Shown here piece by piece: positions 1-15,309 of a DNA stretch of 64,000 nucleotides (its first letter is position 1; each line of letters opens with the position of its first letter). Under the pieces are notes generated by a model that did no database searches, had not been told where the DNA came from, and saw nothing but the letters and a program-made list of their open reading frames with translations. Position numbers and translations under genes: made by a program. This stretch comes from Imbricaverruca yamaguchii (lineage: Eukaryota; Arthropoda; Thecostraca; Neoverrucidae): positions 1,560,001 through 1,624,000 of the forward strand of contig JAOTOL010001600.1 in NCBI GenBank assembly GCA_034440575.1, written 5' to 3'.

Positions 1-599
1 GATATATTACGAACCTTCAAGCCCCTGTAACTATCGAACGATCCCAGTTGGATCTTCCTGGCAGTATTCATCACCCGACGACAAACCTCAACTCCAATCC
101 GGCTACTTGTCTGCAGCTCTGTCTGGTTCCACGCCTGCACCGACCTCCGTATAACGCGTACAAAGAACCCAGATCCTGCAGATCATAGCATGAAAAGAAA
201 GAAAAACTTGCACAGCTCGCCTGAAGGTCGCATTTGCTTTTTACCTCCATTTCCAGTTTAAACGAGCCGAGTGTGTCAGGTCTGAATAGAGATAACGTGC
301 ATATCCAGGAAAAAACAACGCGCGCCTCATTTCAACGTTATTCCGCTTCCCATGTTACTGGCCATTTCGTAGATTCACCGAGATAAATCGCGGTTACTTC
401 CGAAATGAGGAAACAGCGACGTGAATGGAGCTGACCAATAAAACATGCTACACATACTACTTCCTTATTCTCCGCAGGGCCTAAATGACTGTTCAGTCAA
501 TAGCTTCGCGTCAGCCCGGTCGCCTCTTCCACAACACAAATAAATAACACAGGCAAGCATCGGTTACCGCTCGTGTAGGCACTTGTCAGGCAGGCACGT

Positions 600-965
600 G
601 CCGGGCTCTGTCGTATCCAAGCACGTACCGAGACCTGGCATCGCTGGGTCCCACTGGCAGCCTGCGACCGCCCAGGTGGGACCCACGACCCAAGCTCTGT
701 CGTACCCGGGCACATACCGAGACCCGGCACCGCTGAGTCCCACTGGCAGGCTGCGACCTCCAGGTGGCACCCACGGCCCGAGCTCTGTCGTCTCTGAGCA
801 CATACCGAGACCCGGCACCGCTGGACCCCACTGGCAGGCTACGACCTCCAGGTGGCACCCACGGCCCGAGCTCTGTCGTCTCTGAGCACATACCGAGACC
901 CGGCACAGCTGGATCCCACTGGCAGGCTGCGACCTCCAGGTGGCACCCACGGCCCAGCGACACCG
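600..965. repeat. 88-bp tandem array (four copies)
   Basis: The anchor ACCGAGAC lies at 627, 716, 804 and 892. Units are GC-rich (CCCACTGGCAGGCTGCGACC) and open in several frames. It is probably in an intron or flank of nudC; no protein similarity is seen. Confidence 0.9.
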
Positions 966-2414
966 GATCTCACCCGGGATAAGGCACCGCAATGTCTGCC
1001 TCAGGTCAGGTATGGTCTGAGGACCCGGTAGGTTCCAGTGCCCGGGACCGCCAGGTCAGGCGTGATGCTCGGACCCGACAATGTAACACTCATCATGTGC
1101 TGGCTCATGTCATAGGCTCTACATAGAACTAGCCGACTTCCGAACAGCACGGACATGACTGACGCTTCAAGAACCGGAGAGGCAATCGGCTTTATATACG
1201 GAGCCTGACTAGTGATCCTGGGATGGCTATTTTTCCAGATTGAAAACACAATTTTAGGCAGAAAAGACGTTTGCCATCACCGAGTACGTGCATTGCCACT
1301 GAGTGCGTGCATTCAGCATGGTACCATGGGAAGGAAAGTGACAACCACATGGCATTCCGGTGCTATCTCAGACGGCTATTGTTCAGATTGTTCGAATCCG
1401 TATCACGAGCTCACATACACAATACTGTGCTACTCAGGTCTGCTTGCCGATAAGCTATAACTGTCTTAACGGGGAAAATCGATACTTAGTCAACTTGTAC
1501 AGCATTGAAAAGTCCCAGTTTGAACCTATATCAAACTACAGATTTTCCCTTCGTCGAGGGTAGCAATACAAAGCAATACAATATGTTTTGCAGCACACCT
1601 TTTACTGTCGGCCTTGCTATGCTTGGTCGTGTAAAGCCAACCATTGCTTTATATTCGAAGAAAGCTAATAAACTGGCGAACAAATGCCTCATTTCAATGT
1701 ATTACAAGACCTGCACTAGGCATTGCCAAGGTAGCGGTTCTTTCGTAATTTCACGATATCATGCGGAATCGTCGATGACATGATACTTCCCAGAACATTG
1801 GATGGTGGTGTGGATTGGAGTTTAAGGGCGCGTCAACATCTAGGGTCATTTTGCACCCATAACTCCCAGAACATTGGAGTATTTAACAAGAACATTAGGT
1901 ACACTATGCATTCACCAATATCAACGTGTGCTATTTGGTATTCTCTTCGAGCTCAGGCTCTCCAATATCGAGTTACGCCCCCAACGGTGATATCCCTCCA
2001 GTGTTGCACTGTGCCTACCCGAAGGTGAGGCGGCAAGGAGCACGCACCACCAACCACTGACCGCTCGACAGCTTATTCAAACGGCGCAAGCAAGACCTTC
2101 CAGTACCGGAATCCAAGTGAAACTTCTATTCTATCCGCGTGAAGTGTCTCCCTCCCCAATCGTTCTCATAAAACGATACCAATGCCTAAATCCCATGAAG
2201 ATGCCTATTTGCAGGACTCTTTGTTCAACGTGCACAGTGTTTTTATCAAGAAATCTTATCGAGAACTTGCGTACATAAGCCATGAAAAGCCGTGAGTTTA
2301 CATTCAGTGACTGAGCTTAAATTCAAAGGCTTGCGCCGACAAGGTAATTTTGTTTTTTCCTCGCATCATAGATCTAACACTTTTTTGACCAGCTACACAA
2401 GTATCATCAGGAAG

Positions 2415-2865
2415 CAGTGTTAAAACAATTATTTTTAATTAGGTGCGAGATGTCAAAACGAGCACTGTATGGTGTCGAAATTTGTTGTGAAATTAGTGTT
2501 ATTTGAAATGCCTTTGATGTCTTTCAGGTCCAAATTTGATTCAATAGTGTACTTATGACCATGCCCATTTCACTTGTGTTAAGATCCATTATTTAGGGAG
2601 GGCTAGATTTGGGATAGTATGAAAGATACCTATGATATCAACTGATATTGTCTTATTCAATCCCTTTACCTGAAATTGTGCTGCAAAACGTTAGCGTGTC
2701 CTTATTGGGAGCATGAGTATGACACATACGCACAAGATAATGTTAGAAAGGAGAAACATTAGCATGCATGAAGGAGCAGGATGCCAATATTCATTTGAGA
2801 ATGGTATTGATTGAGTGCTCAGAAAGTGGTATATTCCACTCTGTTTCACAAATAATTTATCCCTG
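2415..2865 (+). mobile_element. Non-autonomous hAT-like element, copy 1
   Basis: A 451-bp element starts CAGTGTTAAAA and ends TTATCCCTG. It is flanked by 8-bp direct repeats TCAGGAAG (2407-2414) and TCAGCAAG (2866-2873), 7 of 8 matching. It shares scattered similarity over its whole length with copies 2 and 3, including the 3' block AGAAAGTGGTATATTCCAC. There is no coding capacity. Confidence 0.75.
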
Positions 2866-3085
2866 TCAGCAAGCGGTCGGCCATGATCACATACTTGCAC
2901 TGCTCTTTCACAAACGCATGCCCATCCACCCAACACCACTCACAATTCCACCAAAAATTCAACCCTAGCTCTAGCGAGAGCAATATTTGGTCTCATGCAC
3001 GTCACGCAATCTGTCCACACCAGCAAATGCCCTCCCACGCCTGAAAGTCGCCACCATCCACAGGACGCCATGCCCATGATCCCAC

Positions 3086-6679
<3,594 letters not shown>

Positions 6680-6847
6680 CTTTGTTCTGCTGGATCTGTT
6701 TTCTGAATAAAAGATATACACTTTGTGAATTGCATTAGCCACATGGCGAGCTGCAAAATGGCACACTGAAAAACGGCAAACTGAAAAAAATGGTATGCAT
6801 GTTACTATTAGAATACAAAGGTTGAGGACTAGTTTTTCACCTGGCTA

Positions 6848-7000
6848 GTTAGTTAGTTATTGGTTTACGACACATCGACCGTTGAGTCATGTAACGTCAC
6901 CAATCTCTCACGCCGATTGGTCGCGGACGAAGAGTAGCGACAGGTGAGACTCGAACCCACAACCTTTCGATTGTGAGACGAGCAACTTACCCCTAGGTGC
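6848..7000 (-). mobile_element. tRNA-derived SINE (family 2)
   Basis: A minus-strand copy. On the plus strand the tail is at the left (TTATTGGTTTACGACACATC) and the box B complement GACTCGAACCCACAACC is near 6950. It is very similar to the next copy at 7083. Confidence 0.85.
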
Positions 7001-7082
7001 AAACACTGACTGGGTAAATAATTGTGAGAGGGAAAATTCGCGTTATGCTGCATCTTAGGGGCAGGATTCCAGTCAAGGTGTC

Positions 7083-7245
7083 GGTTGGTTATTGGTATTA
7101 CGACACATCGACCGTTGAGTCATGTAGCGTCACCAACCTCTCACGCCGATCGGTCCCGGGCGAAGAGTAGCGACAGGTAAGACTCGAACCCACAACCCTT
7201 CGATTGTGAGACGAGCAACTTACCCCTATACCACTCATCCACAGC
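7083..7245 (-). mobile_element. tRNA-derived SINE (family 2)
   Basis: A minus-strand copy about 230 bp from the previous one, with the same body and tail. The tRNA-like head ends at TACCACTCATCC. The two lie head to tail in the region upstream of nudC. Confidence 0.85.
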
Positions 7246-8358
7246 AAAAGTATTGAAATGCATGCCTAAATCACAATGCAATGCCAGCCTTCCAGCTGAA
7301 AAAAAAAACTTCCCAAAATGGTAGTGGATGTGCATGGCATATCATTTGCATTTTCAGGTGCAATAACTGATTACATGATTATTGCCATGCCAACCACAAA
7401 ATAAGAATGGTTTCTTCAACATGTGTCCATCTCTCTTTATGAGCTGAGCAAGGATTTAAAATCTCCTGTCTTTTAACAACAATGCTCAAGGAATCGAACA
7501 AAAGACTGATTACGGGCTTAACGTGAGCATGAGAAACAATCCTCAAACATAAAACGTGCGTCACGTCCCTCTGATCGGAAACTCCTGGGAGAAATACATC
7601 ACACAGATACATATATCTACCCAGACGATCATGGATGCCAGATGCATATATGAAAGAAGGTAAAAGCAAGTCAGTACCTTGGAAAAGGGATCTGATAGCC
7701 CAGAATCTGATGAAGTGGTTACAGTATGATTTTAGTAACTCGTTGAATCAGTGGTGTTGGTGGACTTGTGCTTTAGGGCGCATCGACCGTGTTGGCCGTT
7801 AAATCAGTAATAGCTCTTGAAGATAATAGCAACCATCCTGACTTTCGAAACAGGTTTAGTAATACTTGTAGTGATACTGTATCTACATTAACCATACAAG
7901 AAGACCTGTAGGACATCAGAACGTTGAATGCAGACAGGCCCAAATGGGCCTGCACCACGTCACTATCGCAAAAATACCGTATCACTCGAATTCTAAAGAA
8001 AACATTAGCTCGGGCTACAACACAACGCGTCCCAACATGGACATTGTGCCGGCGAGTGCGCGAATGCTACCTGTAAGAGGGAAGGCTGTGGTCGATTTGG
8101 AGGCGAGTGGGGCGGTGAGAGTGCCCGCTGCTGCGGCGGCGTGGGGGGGGGGGGGATAGGTCGGTGGGTGTGGTGCGGTAACCGGCGGTCGGTCCGCTCG
8201 TCCGCGAAGCTAACAGTGCGCGGTGGGCGGGTCGGCGCCGCCCGACTGGGCGACGCGGATGGACACGAGCGGGCGGAACGGACGCAAGAAGCAGCGGTTG
8301 CGCCAATAGATGCGACCACGGGAAAGCTTGACTAGGAAGTCACGCCGTTGGACTACAC

Positions 8359-8491
8359 CTACGCCAGTGCCTCGCCGATCCCATAATCCTTGCACAAGTC
8401 ACGTACTCGTGGCAACGAGAGCGGCGTCTCGCGGACGCGGTCCAGCGTGGCATCATCGATGGGAGTGACATCCTTGATGTGCCCTCCTAAT
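8359..8491 (-). CDS. Possible terminal exon of an unidentified gene
   Basis: On the minus strand an acceptor (TTGTAAAAACAG) is followed by a 133-nt open exon that ends in TAG at 8361-8359. It encodes LGGHIKDVTPIDDATLDRV, then RETPLSLPRVRDLCKDYGIG and a short tail. The codon use is GC-rich at third positions and unlike the AT-rich sequence around it. I do not recognise the family. No partner exon was found in 8492-9254. The GC-rich sequence at 8000-8340 would be its 3' UTR. Confidence 0.35.
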
Positions 8492-9254
8492 CTGTTTTTA
8501 CAAGGGGATGAATGGAGGGACACAGCAGGTTTGAGTACAAACTTAATGGAGAAGAGTCGTGCTTTTTTTTTTGGCTTCATGTATGAAGATATATGAAGCA
8601 AGCATTTTTTGCTTGATGTATCACTATATCATTTGAAAGGATACAGCCATTTTCACCACTTATAATGTCCCAGCACAACCATTCTACATCCACAACACAC
8701 AACACAACACTGTGAAATGCCTACCAGTGCCAACATTTTGCCCATATGTGCACCATTATCAGGAGCATTTGTAAAAGTCAAGTTGTCTGTCTATTGATAT
8801 ACAGAGGTCAATGCATGGAGGTAGAGCATGTGTAAAACTTGGCTACGTAAAACTACAATAATATAAGTTACCATAATCAGCTAGTATTAGTGCAGTTTCA
8901 GATATCCAGAAGACATGTTTTACACATATCTTACCTAAATGAACACAGATTATGCCTTCATATTTCTCTTCAAAAATGGGTGAGGCTAGGCTCAGTTATA
9001 TTAGGTTGATTTTTAAGTTGAAATTGCTTGAGAAATCAAATTAGTTTGACATTTTTTTCAGTTGAAAGAAGTAGTTTACTTGTATGCAAGGTTAACTAGG
9101 CTTAGTTAGATTATGCTACTTCTTAGCCTTACACATTTTTGATATATCACCCAACTCAAAGCCATTTTTTGGGTGGCATTTGCCTCCCCACCGAAAGCTA
9201 TGCATTTGCATAGTAAATGAGTGATCCTGTTAACTACATTCATGAACATGATAG
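8492..9254. other. AT-rich sequence, nothing recognised
   Basis: No coding, RNA or repeat feature could be supported. Confidence 0.5.
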
Positions 9255-9656
9255 TCTTCAAATATATATATTATATATATATATATATATATATTTTTAA
9301 TTAATAAATTTGATCCGAGTTGTTGCTGGGGTGGCTTGAGGAGCCAGGGTTCTATTGCTAAGCAGAGCTTGTTGCGTGAACCCTGGCCCCACCACCCGAT
9401 CCATGAGCTCCAGTTCAACGGCAGAATTTAGACCGAAAGTTTAACGTGCCGCCAATGCACCGACACGGCCGCCCGGTAGCTCGTCCCCGGCCTTATCGGG
9501 CCAGCTGCCAACTGACACTCCCGGCCGGGGCTAAATGCGAGCGCGCGAAGCGACTCGAACCCTGTGTTGCCAATACAGGGGAGACCGGTGCAGGCCAGCG
9601 CTCTAACCAACTGAGCTACCAGGGCGGCTAAATACCAGGGCGGCTAAATATTTAGC
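9255..9656 (-). mobile_element. tRNA-derived SINE (family 1)
   Basis: On the minus strand the head reads GGTAGCTCAGTTGGTTAGAG (box A), with a GGTTCGAGTC box B about 55 bases later. A body with GATAAGGCCGGGGACGAGCT follows, and an AT-rich tail ends in a TA microsatellite. The CpGs are largely intact, so this is a younger copy. A 15-bp piece of the head (CCAGGGCGGCTAAAT) is duplicated at the 5' end. Confidence 0.85.
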
Positions 9657-10724
9657 GGAGCTAAATATTGCCCCTCACACTTTCTTTACATCTACAAGGT
9701 ACCAAAGTCATCATCAGCTGACTGTCAGTAAGCTGTTGGCAATGACACTCAGTATGGAGAAAACCTCCTGCTCAGTGCATGGAATGAACCCAGGGGCATC
9801 ACCAGGGATATTTTGAAGGGTTTGATGTGCTCATTCAGGAGTGTCAGCAGGATGACTTAATCTCACACAATTTAGCCTAGACTAACACAACATAACACCT
9901 CTAGGTTCATTCAGTGCACCCAGCTCAATGATTTTCTCAGCATTTTGAGTTGTCACCAACAACTGGACTGGCAGTCAGCTGATGGTGACTTAGATACTTT
10001 TTTGAGATAAAGGAACTATGAGAGGTAATGCTTGAAGATGCATTGCATGGGCACTGCATTGGAAAAAGAAATTCAAAGAATTTAACAAAAAAACTTTGAA
10101 ATGCAAATCAGCTTTGGTTAATACAACAAAGAATGGCTCTTAGGTGCTCCTGGGTTTTAGACATTGCGTGATGATGGCCGAAACGTTGAGTAATATAGCA
10201 TGACCCCTAATGCTACTTTTGATGTAAACTCAGCACCTCCTGGTATATTGAGGGTGGTACATTTCGTCTCACGCAAAATCAGCTTTGGTGCAGTTCTGCT
10301 TCCTAGTGAGAACAGGTCTTATCATGACCAAAACAGATTTCAGATGACAGTACAAAGAACTAACAGTCTAAAAATGGCCAGTATGTGAAAGCATACCAGC
10401 TGGGCTGGATTTAGATCCATTGCTCAATTAAGCTGATTTTGTGAGTGAAACACAAGAACATCCAGATGCCTCAATGCCACCCTCACTCACATGGAATAAT
10501 CATTTTACAAATTGTGAAATTTGTGCTTTAAGGCATTCTATGAATTCTTTGAAGTTAGCATTCCAATGCAATGCTTATGAATGTGACCAAGATGATGGAC
10601 CACTCAATTTCTGTTCAAATGCTTAGCTTTTTAAGTTGAGTAAAATAGCACCAATAAAGTTAGGTAACTGTTGACTAGGTAGTAGTTAGGTGATTTGAAT
10701 TAACTTCATACTTCTTAAAATAAA
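9657..10724. other. CpG-depleted sequence
   Basis: No supported gene. Only about five CpGs occur in over 1 kb. The 10186-10230 stretch (CGAAACGTTGAGTAATATAGC) is a local CpG exception. Confidence 0.5.
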
Positions 10725-11215
10725 TTTGATCAAAATTGTGTACTGGGTTGGCTTTATGAACCAAGGTTCTATTGCTAAGCAGAGCATGAACCATGGCCCA
10801 ATGACCCAATGAATGAATTCCAGTTCAGCAGCAGAATTTTGACTGAGAGTAACATGCATCAATCCAGTGACACAGCTACCCAGTAGCTCATCCCCAGCCT
10901 TATCAGGCCAGATATCAGATGGCCCCCAGCTTAGGGCTAAACGTCAGTGGCTATCTGCTATTGGCTAGTTATTGGCTAAATATTTTTACTACATATCAAC
11001 CATCAAGTAATGTAGCATCTCCAATCTCTCACTCTGATTTGCTGCAGCCAGAGTAGCAACAGGTGAGACTTGAACCCACAACCTTTTGATTGAGATGGAC
11101 AACTTACCCCTAGACTACCTATCCCCTAAATGTGGGTGGATGAAGCAAATCAAACCATCTTGCCAGGACAGGGCAGACCAGTGCTCTAACCAACTGGGCT
11201 ACCAGGATGGCTAAT
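10725..11215 (-). mobile_element. Old SINE family 1 copy with a nested family 2 SINE
   Basis: This is the same family as at 9255-9656, but almost every CpG has become TpG or CpA. It is interrupted at about 10960-11130 by a family 2 SINE in the same orientation. Its tRNA-like head is at the 11215 end, with TCTAACCAACTGGGCTACCA on the plus strand. Confidence 0.8.
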
Positions 11216-11264
11216 ATGTATAATCATAATTTTTTATAAAAATATAGCATAGCTTACAATATTC

Positions 11265-12060
11265 AGGTTTACAGCGAAACTTTGCTCTCAGGTCCCAGGT
11301 CTCTTTCTTGAGACCTGAGATGAGATAGAGGGGGAAGACCTGGCATAATGATCCACATACATTAAAGGTGACCACCAAATATAGTTATGACATCAGTTTT
11401 AACAACAAAATAGGTTTTACTGTTGATGATGCTAAAATAAGTAAAATTAAACTTATGAACATCAGTGAATTGCAATACTCCTGATTTATGTGGAGACTAC
11501 ACACAGCTCTACTGTGTATGGCACCCAACAAATGAATGCCAGAGAGCAAATTGGTACCATGGTTAAATTAGAGAAGGATTTGGATGTAAGCCAACTTCCT
11601 GAGCAATGGCAGACAAAATAACAACAAAATATACTTAATCCATGGCAACCAAGTTTATCAATTCATACCTGATACTCCTGACATGCTCACACTGCATGAC
11701 TAGTAAATATTCATAACACACCCCATGAGGACACATGTGCACAAACTCACTTGTTACTTGCCATCTATTGGGATATAGGTTTTGGAATATAAAATAGTTT
11801 AAGGAAAATTATACCAAAGCAATCTGTCAAAAATCTTTTAATTCTCACCACCAAGAAGCAACTATTTTGTACTAAAAAGCTGTGAAAATTGATTGAAACT
11901 AATTTTATGAACAATAAAAGTTCTTTGATGTACTTGTTTAGTTCATGTCTGGAATGTTTAGTTGAAGCAAGGATCAACTTGGAAGGATCAAGAGTGGCTA
12001 GACAGGAGAGCAAATTGCTGCTGTGAAACTGGCTAAAGCAATATAGTAGGTATAACCCAG
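11265..12060 (+). repeat. 780-bp interspersed repeat, full copy
   Basis: This block begins CAGCGAAACTTTGCTCTCAGG and ends near AAATTGCTGCTGTGAAACTGGC. It matches the copies at 21238, 37540 and 38010 over long stretches. It has no convincing coding frame. CpG is almost absent in this copy. Confidence 0.7.
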
Positions 12061-12585
12061 CCAAAACTCCATTTAAAGAGGAAAATAATTATAAACATTT
12101 TAAGCATTTTGTGAAATTGTCAAATTAAAAGAAACTAATCCCACCAAACACCAGCTGATTCTGAAGAAAAAAATTATAGTAAACTTAAAAGCCTATACTA
12201 ATTTGACCTAGCAAAACCCATTTGTTTTATGGATGAAAATGTGTGCAACAACATGTCCTGCTCCCACATTAAAGTACAATAATACGAACAAACCATTCAT
12301 TGCCAATTCGAATCTAATCCGTTTCAATCCGGAATTAGAAAGCTGGCACTTATATATGTACCCAGGCACCTACCTACACCTATCCCACGCTCACCTCAAA
12401 CTTACCAGACACTTCTTCAAGCTAGGTACTAAACTTAGACCCAATAGAACCTCTTAACACGACAGCTATCTGAAATTAAGCAGCAGCCAACCGCCGGCCA
12501 CTCAAAACCAACTCAACCCTTAAACATGCGTAGGAAGTTCGGGATTATTCTGCCAGTAGCACCACGCTGTTCGGTTTCAGGTTTA

Positions 12586-12613
12586 TGACGTCATTTAATG
12601 TACTTCATCCAAT
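12586..12613 (+). promoter_or_regulatory. CRE-like and CCAAT-box motifs, possible promoter of TBC1D15
   Basis: A perfect palindromic CRE core TGACGTCA lies at 12586-12593 and a CCAAT box at 12609-12613, about 340 bases before the candidate first-exon donor. This spacing suits a core promoter region, but single motifs are weak evidence. Confidence 0.25.
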
Positions 12614-12900
12614 CAATAAAAAGAGGAGTGGAGGTGCTGTGACGTTTTTGGTAATCTATTGTCACATTTTATACCTGTTAATAATGCGCTACATTTGAAT
12701 TTGATGCGTCTATTCAGCACCAGTCCGAAAATACTCCAGTTTATTGAGGGATTTATGGAGATTTGTCATCTTTTTGAGCGGTAAGTGATACATTTCAGGG
12801 AGGGAAGCAAAAGTCTTTGCAGCATATTTCCGAATATCTTTAGAAAATACCAGTATCTGATCCAAGAGGATCAGATCATTGAACAAATTGTGAAATACCA

Positions 12901-12948
12901 TCTAACCTGACGACCAGTCACCATTCTTGTGAAAGCTCGGCCCGGCCG
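12901..12948 (+). other. Possible non-coding first exon end of TBC1D15
   Basis: A strong splice donor (GGCCG|GTGAGTAAG) ends at 12948. It sits in a CpG-bearing stretch (12280-13140) between two strongly CpG-depleted blocks, upstream of the first coding exon, whose acceptor (CATTTTCAG) is at 15271. No ATG lies in the last 48 bases before the donor. The exon start cannot be seen. This is inference from the donor, the composition and the position. Confidence 0.3.
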
Positions 12949-14011
12949 GTGAGTAAGGGCCCAGTGCCCCTAAATGCTGATGTGGCCTTAGCTCATGTGA
13001 ATACCCTGCGACGAACGTGGATGCGTGGAAGAAGCAGGATTGTTTGTTTAGTTGTAAGTCTGTGCATTGCTTTCTCCCTTTCCGCGCATAGTGTAAGCAA
13101 ATGCGTGGCTATTACAGGAAAACCAGGTAGGTAGGTAGGTACCTACTTAGGTGCCTAGGTACGTACCTACATAATTGTAGACAATTTTTTAATACTTCTA
13201 AGAGATACATGTGTAAATTCCTTTTGAATATATTCACAATTTAATTCACTGTCTTCACAAGCTACCAGCAGCAAGTGAAGTTTTATGTTGTGGACCATGC
13301 TTCTGCAATTCTGAAAAAACTGGCAGTCAGCCTATGGTATGGTTTGTATGTTGTGTCTGTGGTTGCACCTTACTGAAACTAGCATTCACAATTTTGAAAA
13401 TAATTTACATAAATGGAAAATAATACCAATATTTTCCAGGCTGGTGCAACTTAACTGGCATTGCACATCCTGTGACTGGCTTATCCATCAAACGCTTGTG
13501 CCTTCAAAAGATATGGAAACCTGATGTTTGAATGGACCAGTATATAACCTGGGGATGCACATCAATTTGCTTGTGGTTAGCTTCAGTGGGTGCTGATCGA
13601 CCTGCTTCACTCCAAACACTGCCTATCGATCTGCTGCCTGTGGTCATTGATGCACCAGTCATATTACAAGTCACACCAGATGCTACATCTGGGTGTATGA
13701 TAGTGTGGTGTAGATGCAGATTGAAAAAGTTCAGAAGCTCACCAATGTTGCTGTTCATGTGATTTCTAATTGCAAGAACTCTGACACAATCACAGATGTC
13801 TCTGGAAATCTCCATTGATGTCTTCCATTAACCTCATCACATGCCATGACATGTGCCTCCTCCACAACATACTGAGGTCACAAGAGCCAATCTGGTAGAG
13901 TGCAGACAAGTACAGACAGATTGCAGCAACTACCAGTTATATCTGCCAATTTCACTGATGATTATGTCAAACATGACATTTTTTCCAACAAAGTTTTCCA
14001 ACAAAGTTTCT

Positions 14012-14065
14012 GGGCGCTACATGACCAATGTAGTCAATGCGCCCTTAAGCCCTAATAACTAACTC
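14012..14065 (+). repeat. Orphan SINE tail module
   Basis: A stretch of about 54 bp: GGGCGCTACATGACC, then GTCAATGCGCCCTTAAG, then CCTAATAACTAAC. The same module occurs at 22983-23043 and 30606-30660 (plus) and at 7770-7800 and 57980-58030 (minus), and resembles the tail of family 2 SINEs. Confidence 0.65.
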
Positions 14066-15271
14066 CAACAAAGTTTCTTATTGTTCACCTTTGTGTCAAA
14101 AATGATTAAAACCCTCCAGGCAGATTTCTGGTATAATAAAGATAATTTCAGCATTCATGGCATGTGGATTCTGGTGACATGCCAAGACCTTGCCATGGCA
14201 TGATAATATGGGCTGTAACTGTGAAGTGCTAAGAAGATAAGTGCAATATGAACTGCAGATTTAGTATGGTTGTTTTTGTGCCTACCAACGTTTAGTTAGT
14301 TATTTGGGCTTGAGGAAGCTTCAGCCACAGCCAATCATTCTAGTCCATGCCTGCCAACATTTATAGAAAAATTGGTGGGTCACTGCCATTTATGGAGCTT
14401 CTGACAGTGCCTGGTTGTTTCATATAGTAGAGTATGATTGTTTATTAAATGCTGCTTACATGCTCCCTTTTCAGTAAGAAGCAAGTCTTGTTGATGTGAC
14501 AACATAATGTTATCATCATCATCATCTCCTGAGATGGAGAAAAAAGATGCACTAACAAAGGATGCATCCAAGACCATCAATGGAGATAAAGAGGTATGCA
14601 ATTAGACAGGTGCAGTGACAGAACATGAACTGGGAGTCATGTGACAGCATGTCAAGCTCAATGCCACAATGTACAAGAAGAGTTTGTGCGCCCTCTTCCT
14701 CTTGGAACTCAAATTCAGAATGGTTGGGTATATCTAATGCTGGGTCTGGATTAGTGCATTTCTGTGTCCAGTGAACCTGCAAAATTGCTTGAGAGCCAGC
14801 AGTGAAATGCATCCTAAAATTGAATACCTGACATTTTAAAGTGTGCAATTAATTGATAACATGGTGCTATTCTTCAAAATTCAGCTCAGAAGCATAGTTG
14901 AAGTAGGGTTTTTATCAGATAACATCAAGCATTAAAACAAATAAAAATTGATCAATGGAAATCAAAGTGTGTCATTCTCTATAATAATTGTTGAAAGGGA
15001 AAAAATGGCCAGCTCTTATCCAATGGATTGAGTCAATTTCTTCTGCTGAAAGCTCTACAGCAGTATATACTGTACTGTGGAGAATGTGGGTTGACACTGA
15101 CTGACAACTGATGCACTGCTGTGTCTGACTGATCCAATTCAATGATTATAACCATGTAGATGTTGAGATATTGCAGCTGTGAGGCCTACTTCAGTTTTAG
15201 TCTTTACTTGCTGTTTCAGAACCTACTGAGCATAATGACTGTTGAACTATATTTTACACCATCATTTTCAG

Positions 15272-15309
15272 GTTCCAGCACGTTTTTAGTGTCATCGATT
15301 TTGAGCATT
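15272..15309 (+). other. 5' UTR part of the first TBC1D15 coding exon
   Basis: The acceptor CATTTTCAG ends at 15271. The 38 bases that follow contain no other ATG before 15310, which is in frame through the GTAAGT donor at 15355. The reading frame is open upstream as well, so a longer N-terminus is possible. Confidence 0.5.

Larger units (their letters stand above)
1..3085. other. nudC intron or downstream region
   Basis: Apart from the 88-bp array and one hAT-like element, nothing coding is supported. The nudC CS-domain exons were looked for on the minus strand and not seen. Confidence 0.6.
6680..8358. other. Region upstream of nudC
   Basis: It holds two family 2 SINEs, a SINE tail module at 7770-7800 (minus) and a CpG-rich stretch with a G run at 8090-8340. 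The nudC promoter should lie just above 6679, but no clear core element was seen. Confidence 0.5.

Noticed and set aside
8005..8319. 104-codon minus-strand and overlapping frames in GC-rich DNA
   Set aside because: Low-complexity Pro/Arg/Ser translation around a G run, with no splice or family support.
13504..13815. 103-codon minus-strand frame
   Set aside because: It lies in CpG-poor intronic DNA, no motif was recognised and there are no splice partners.
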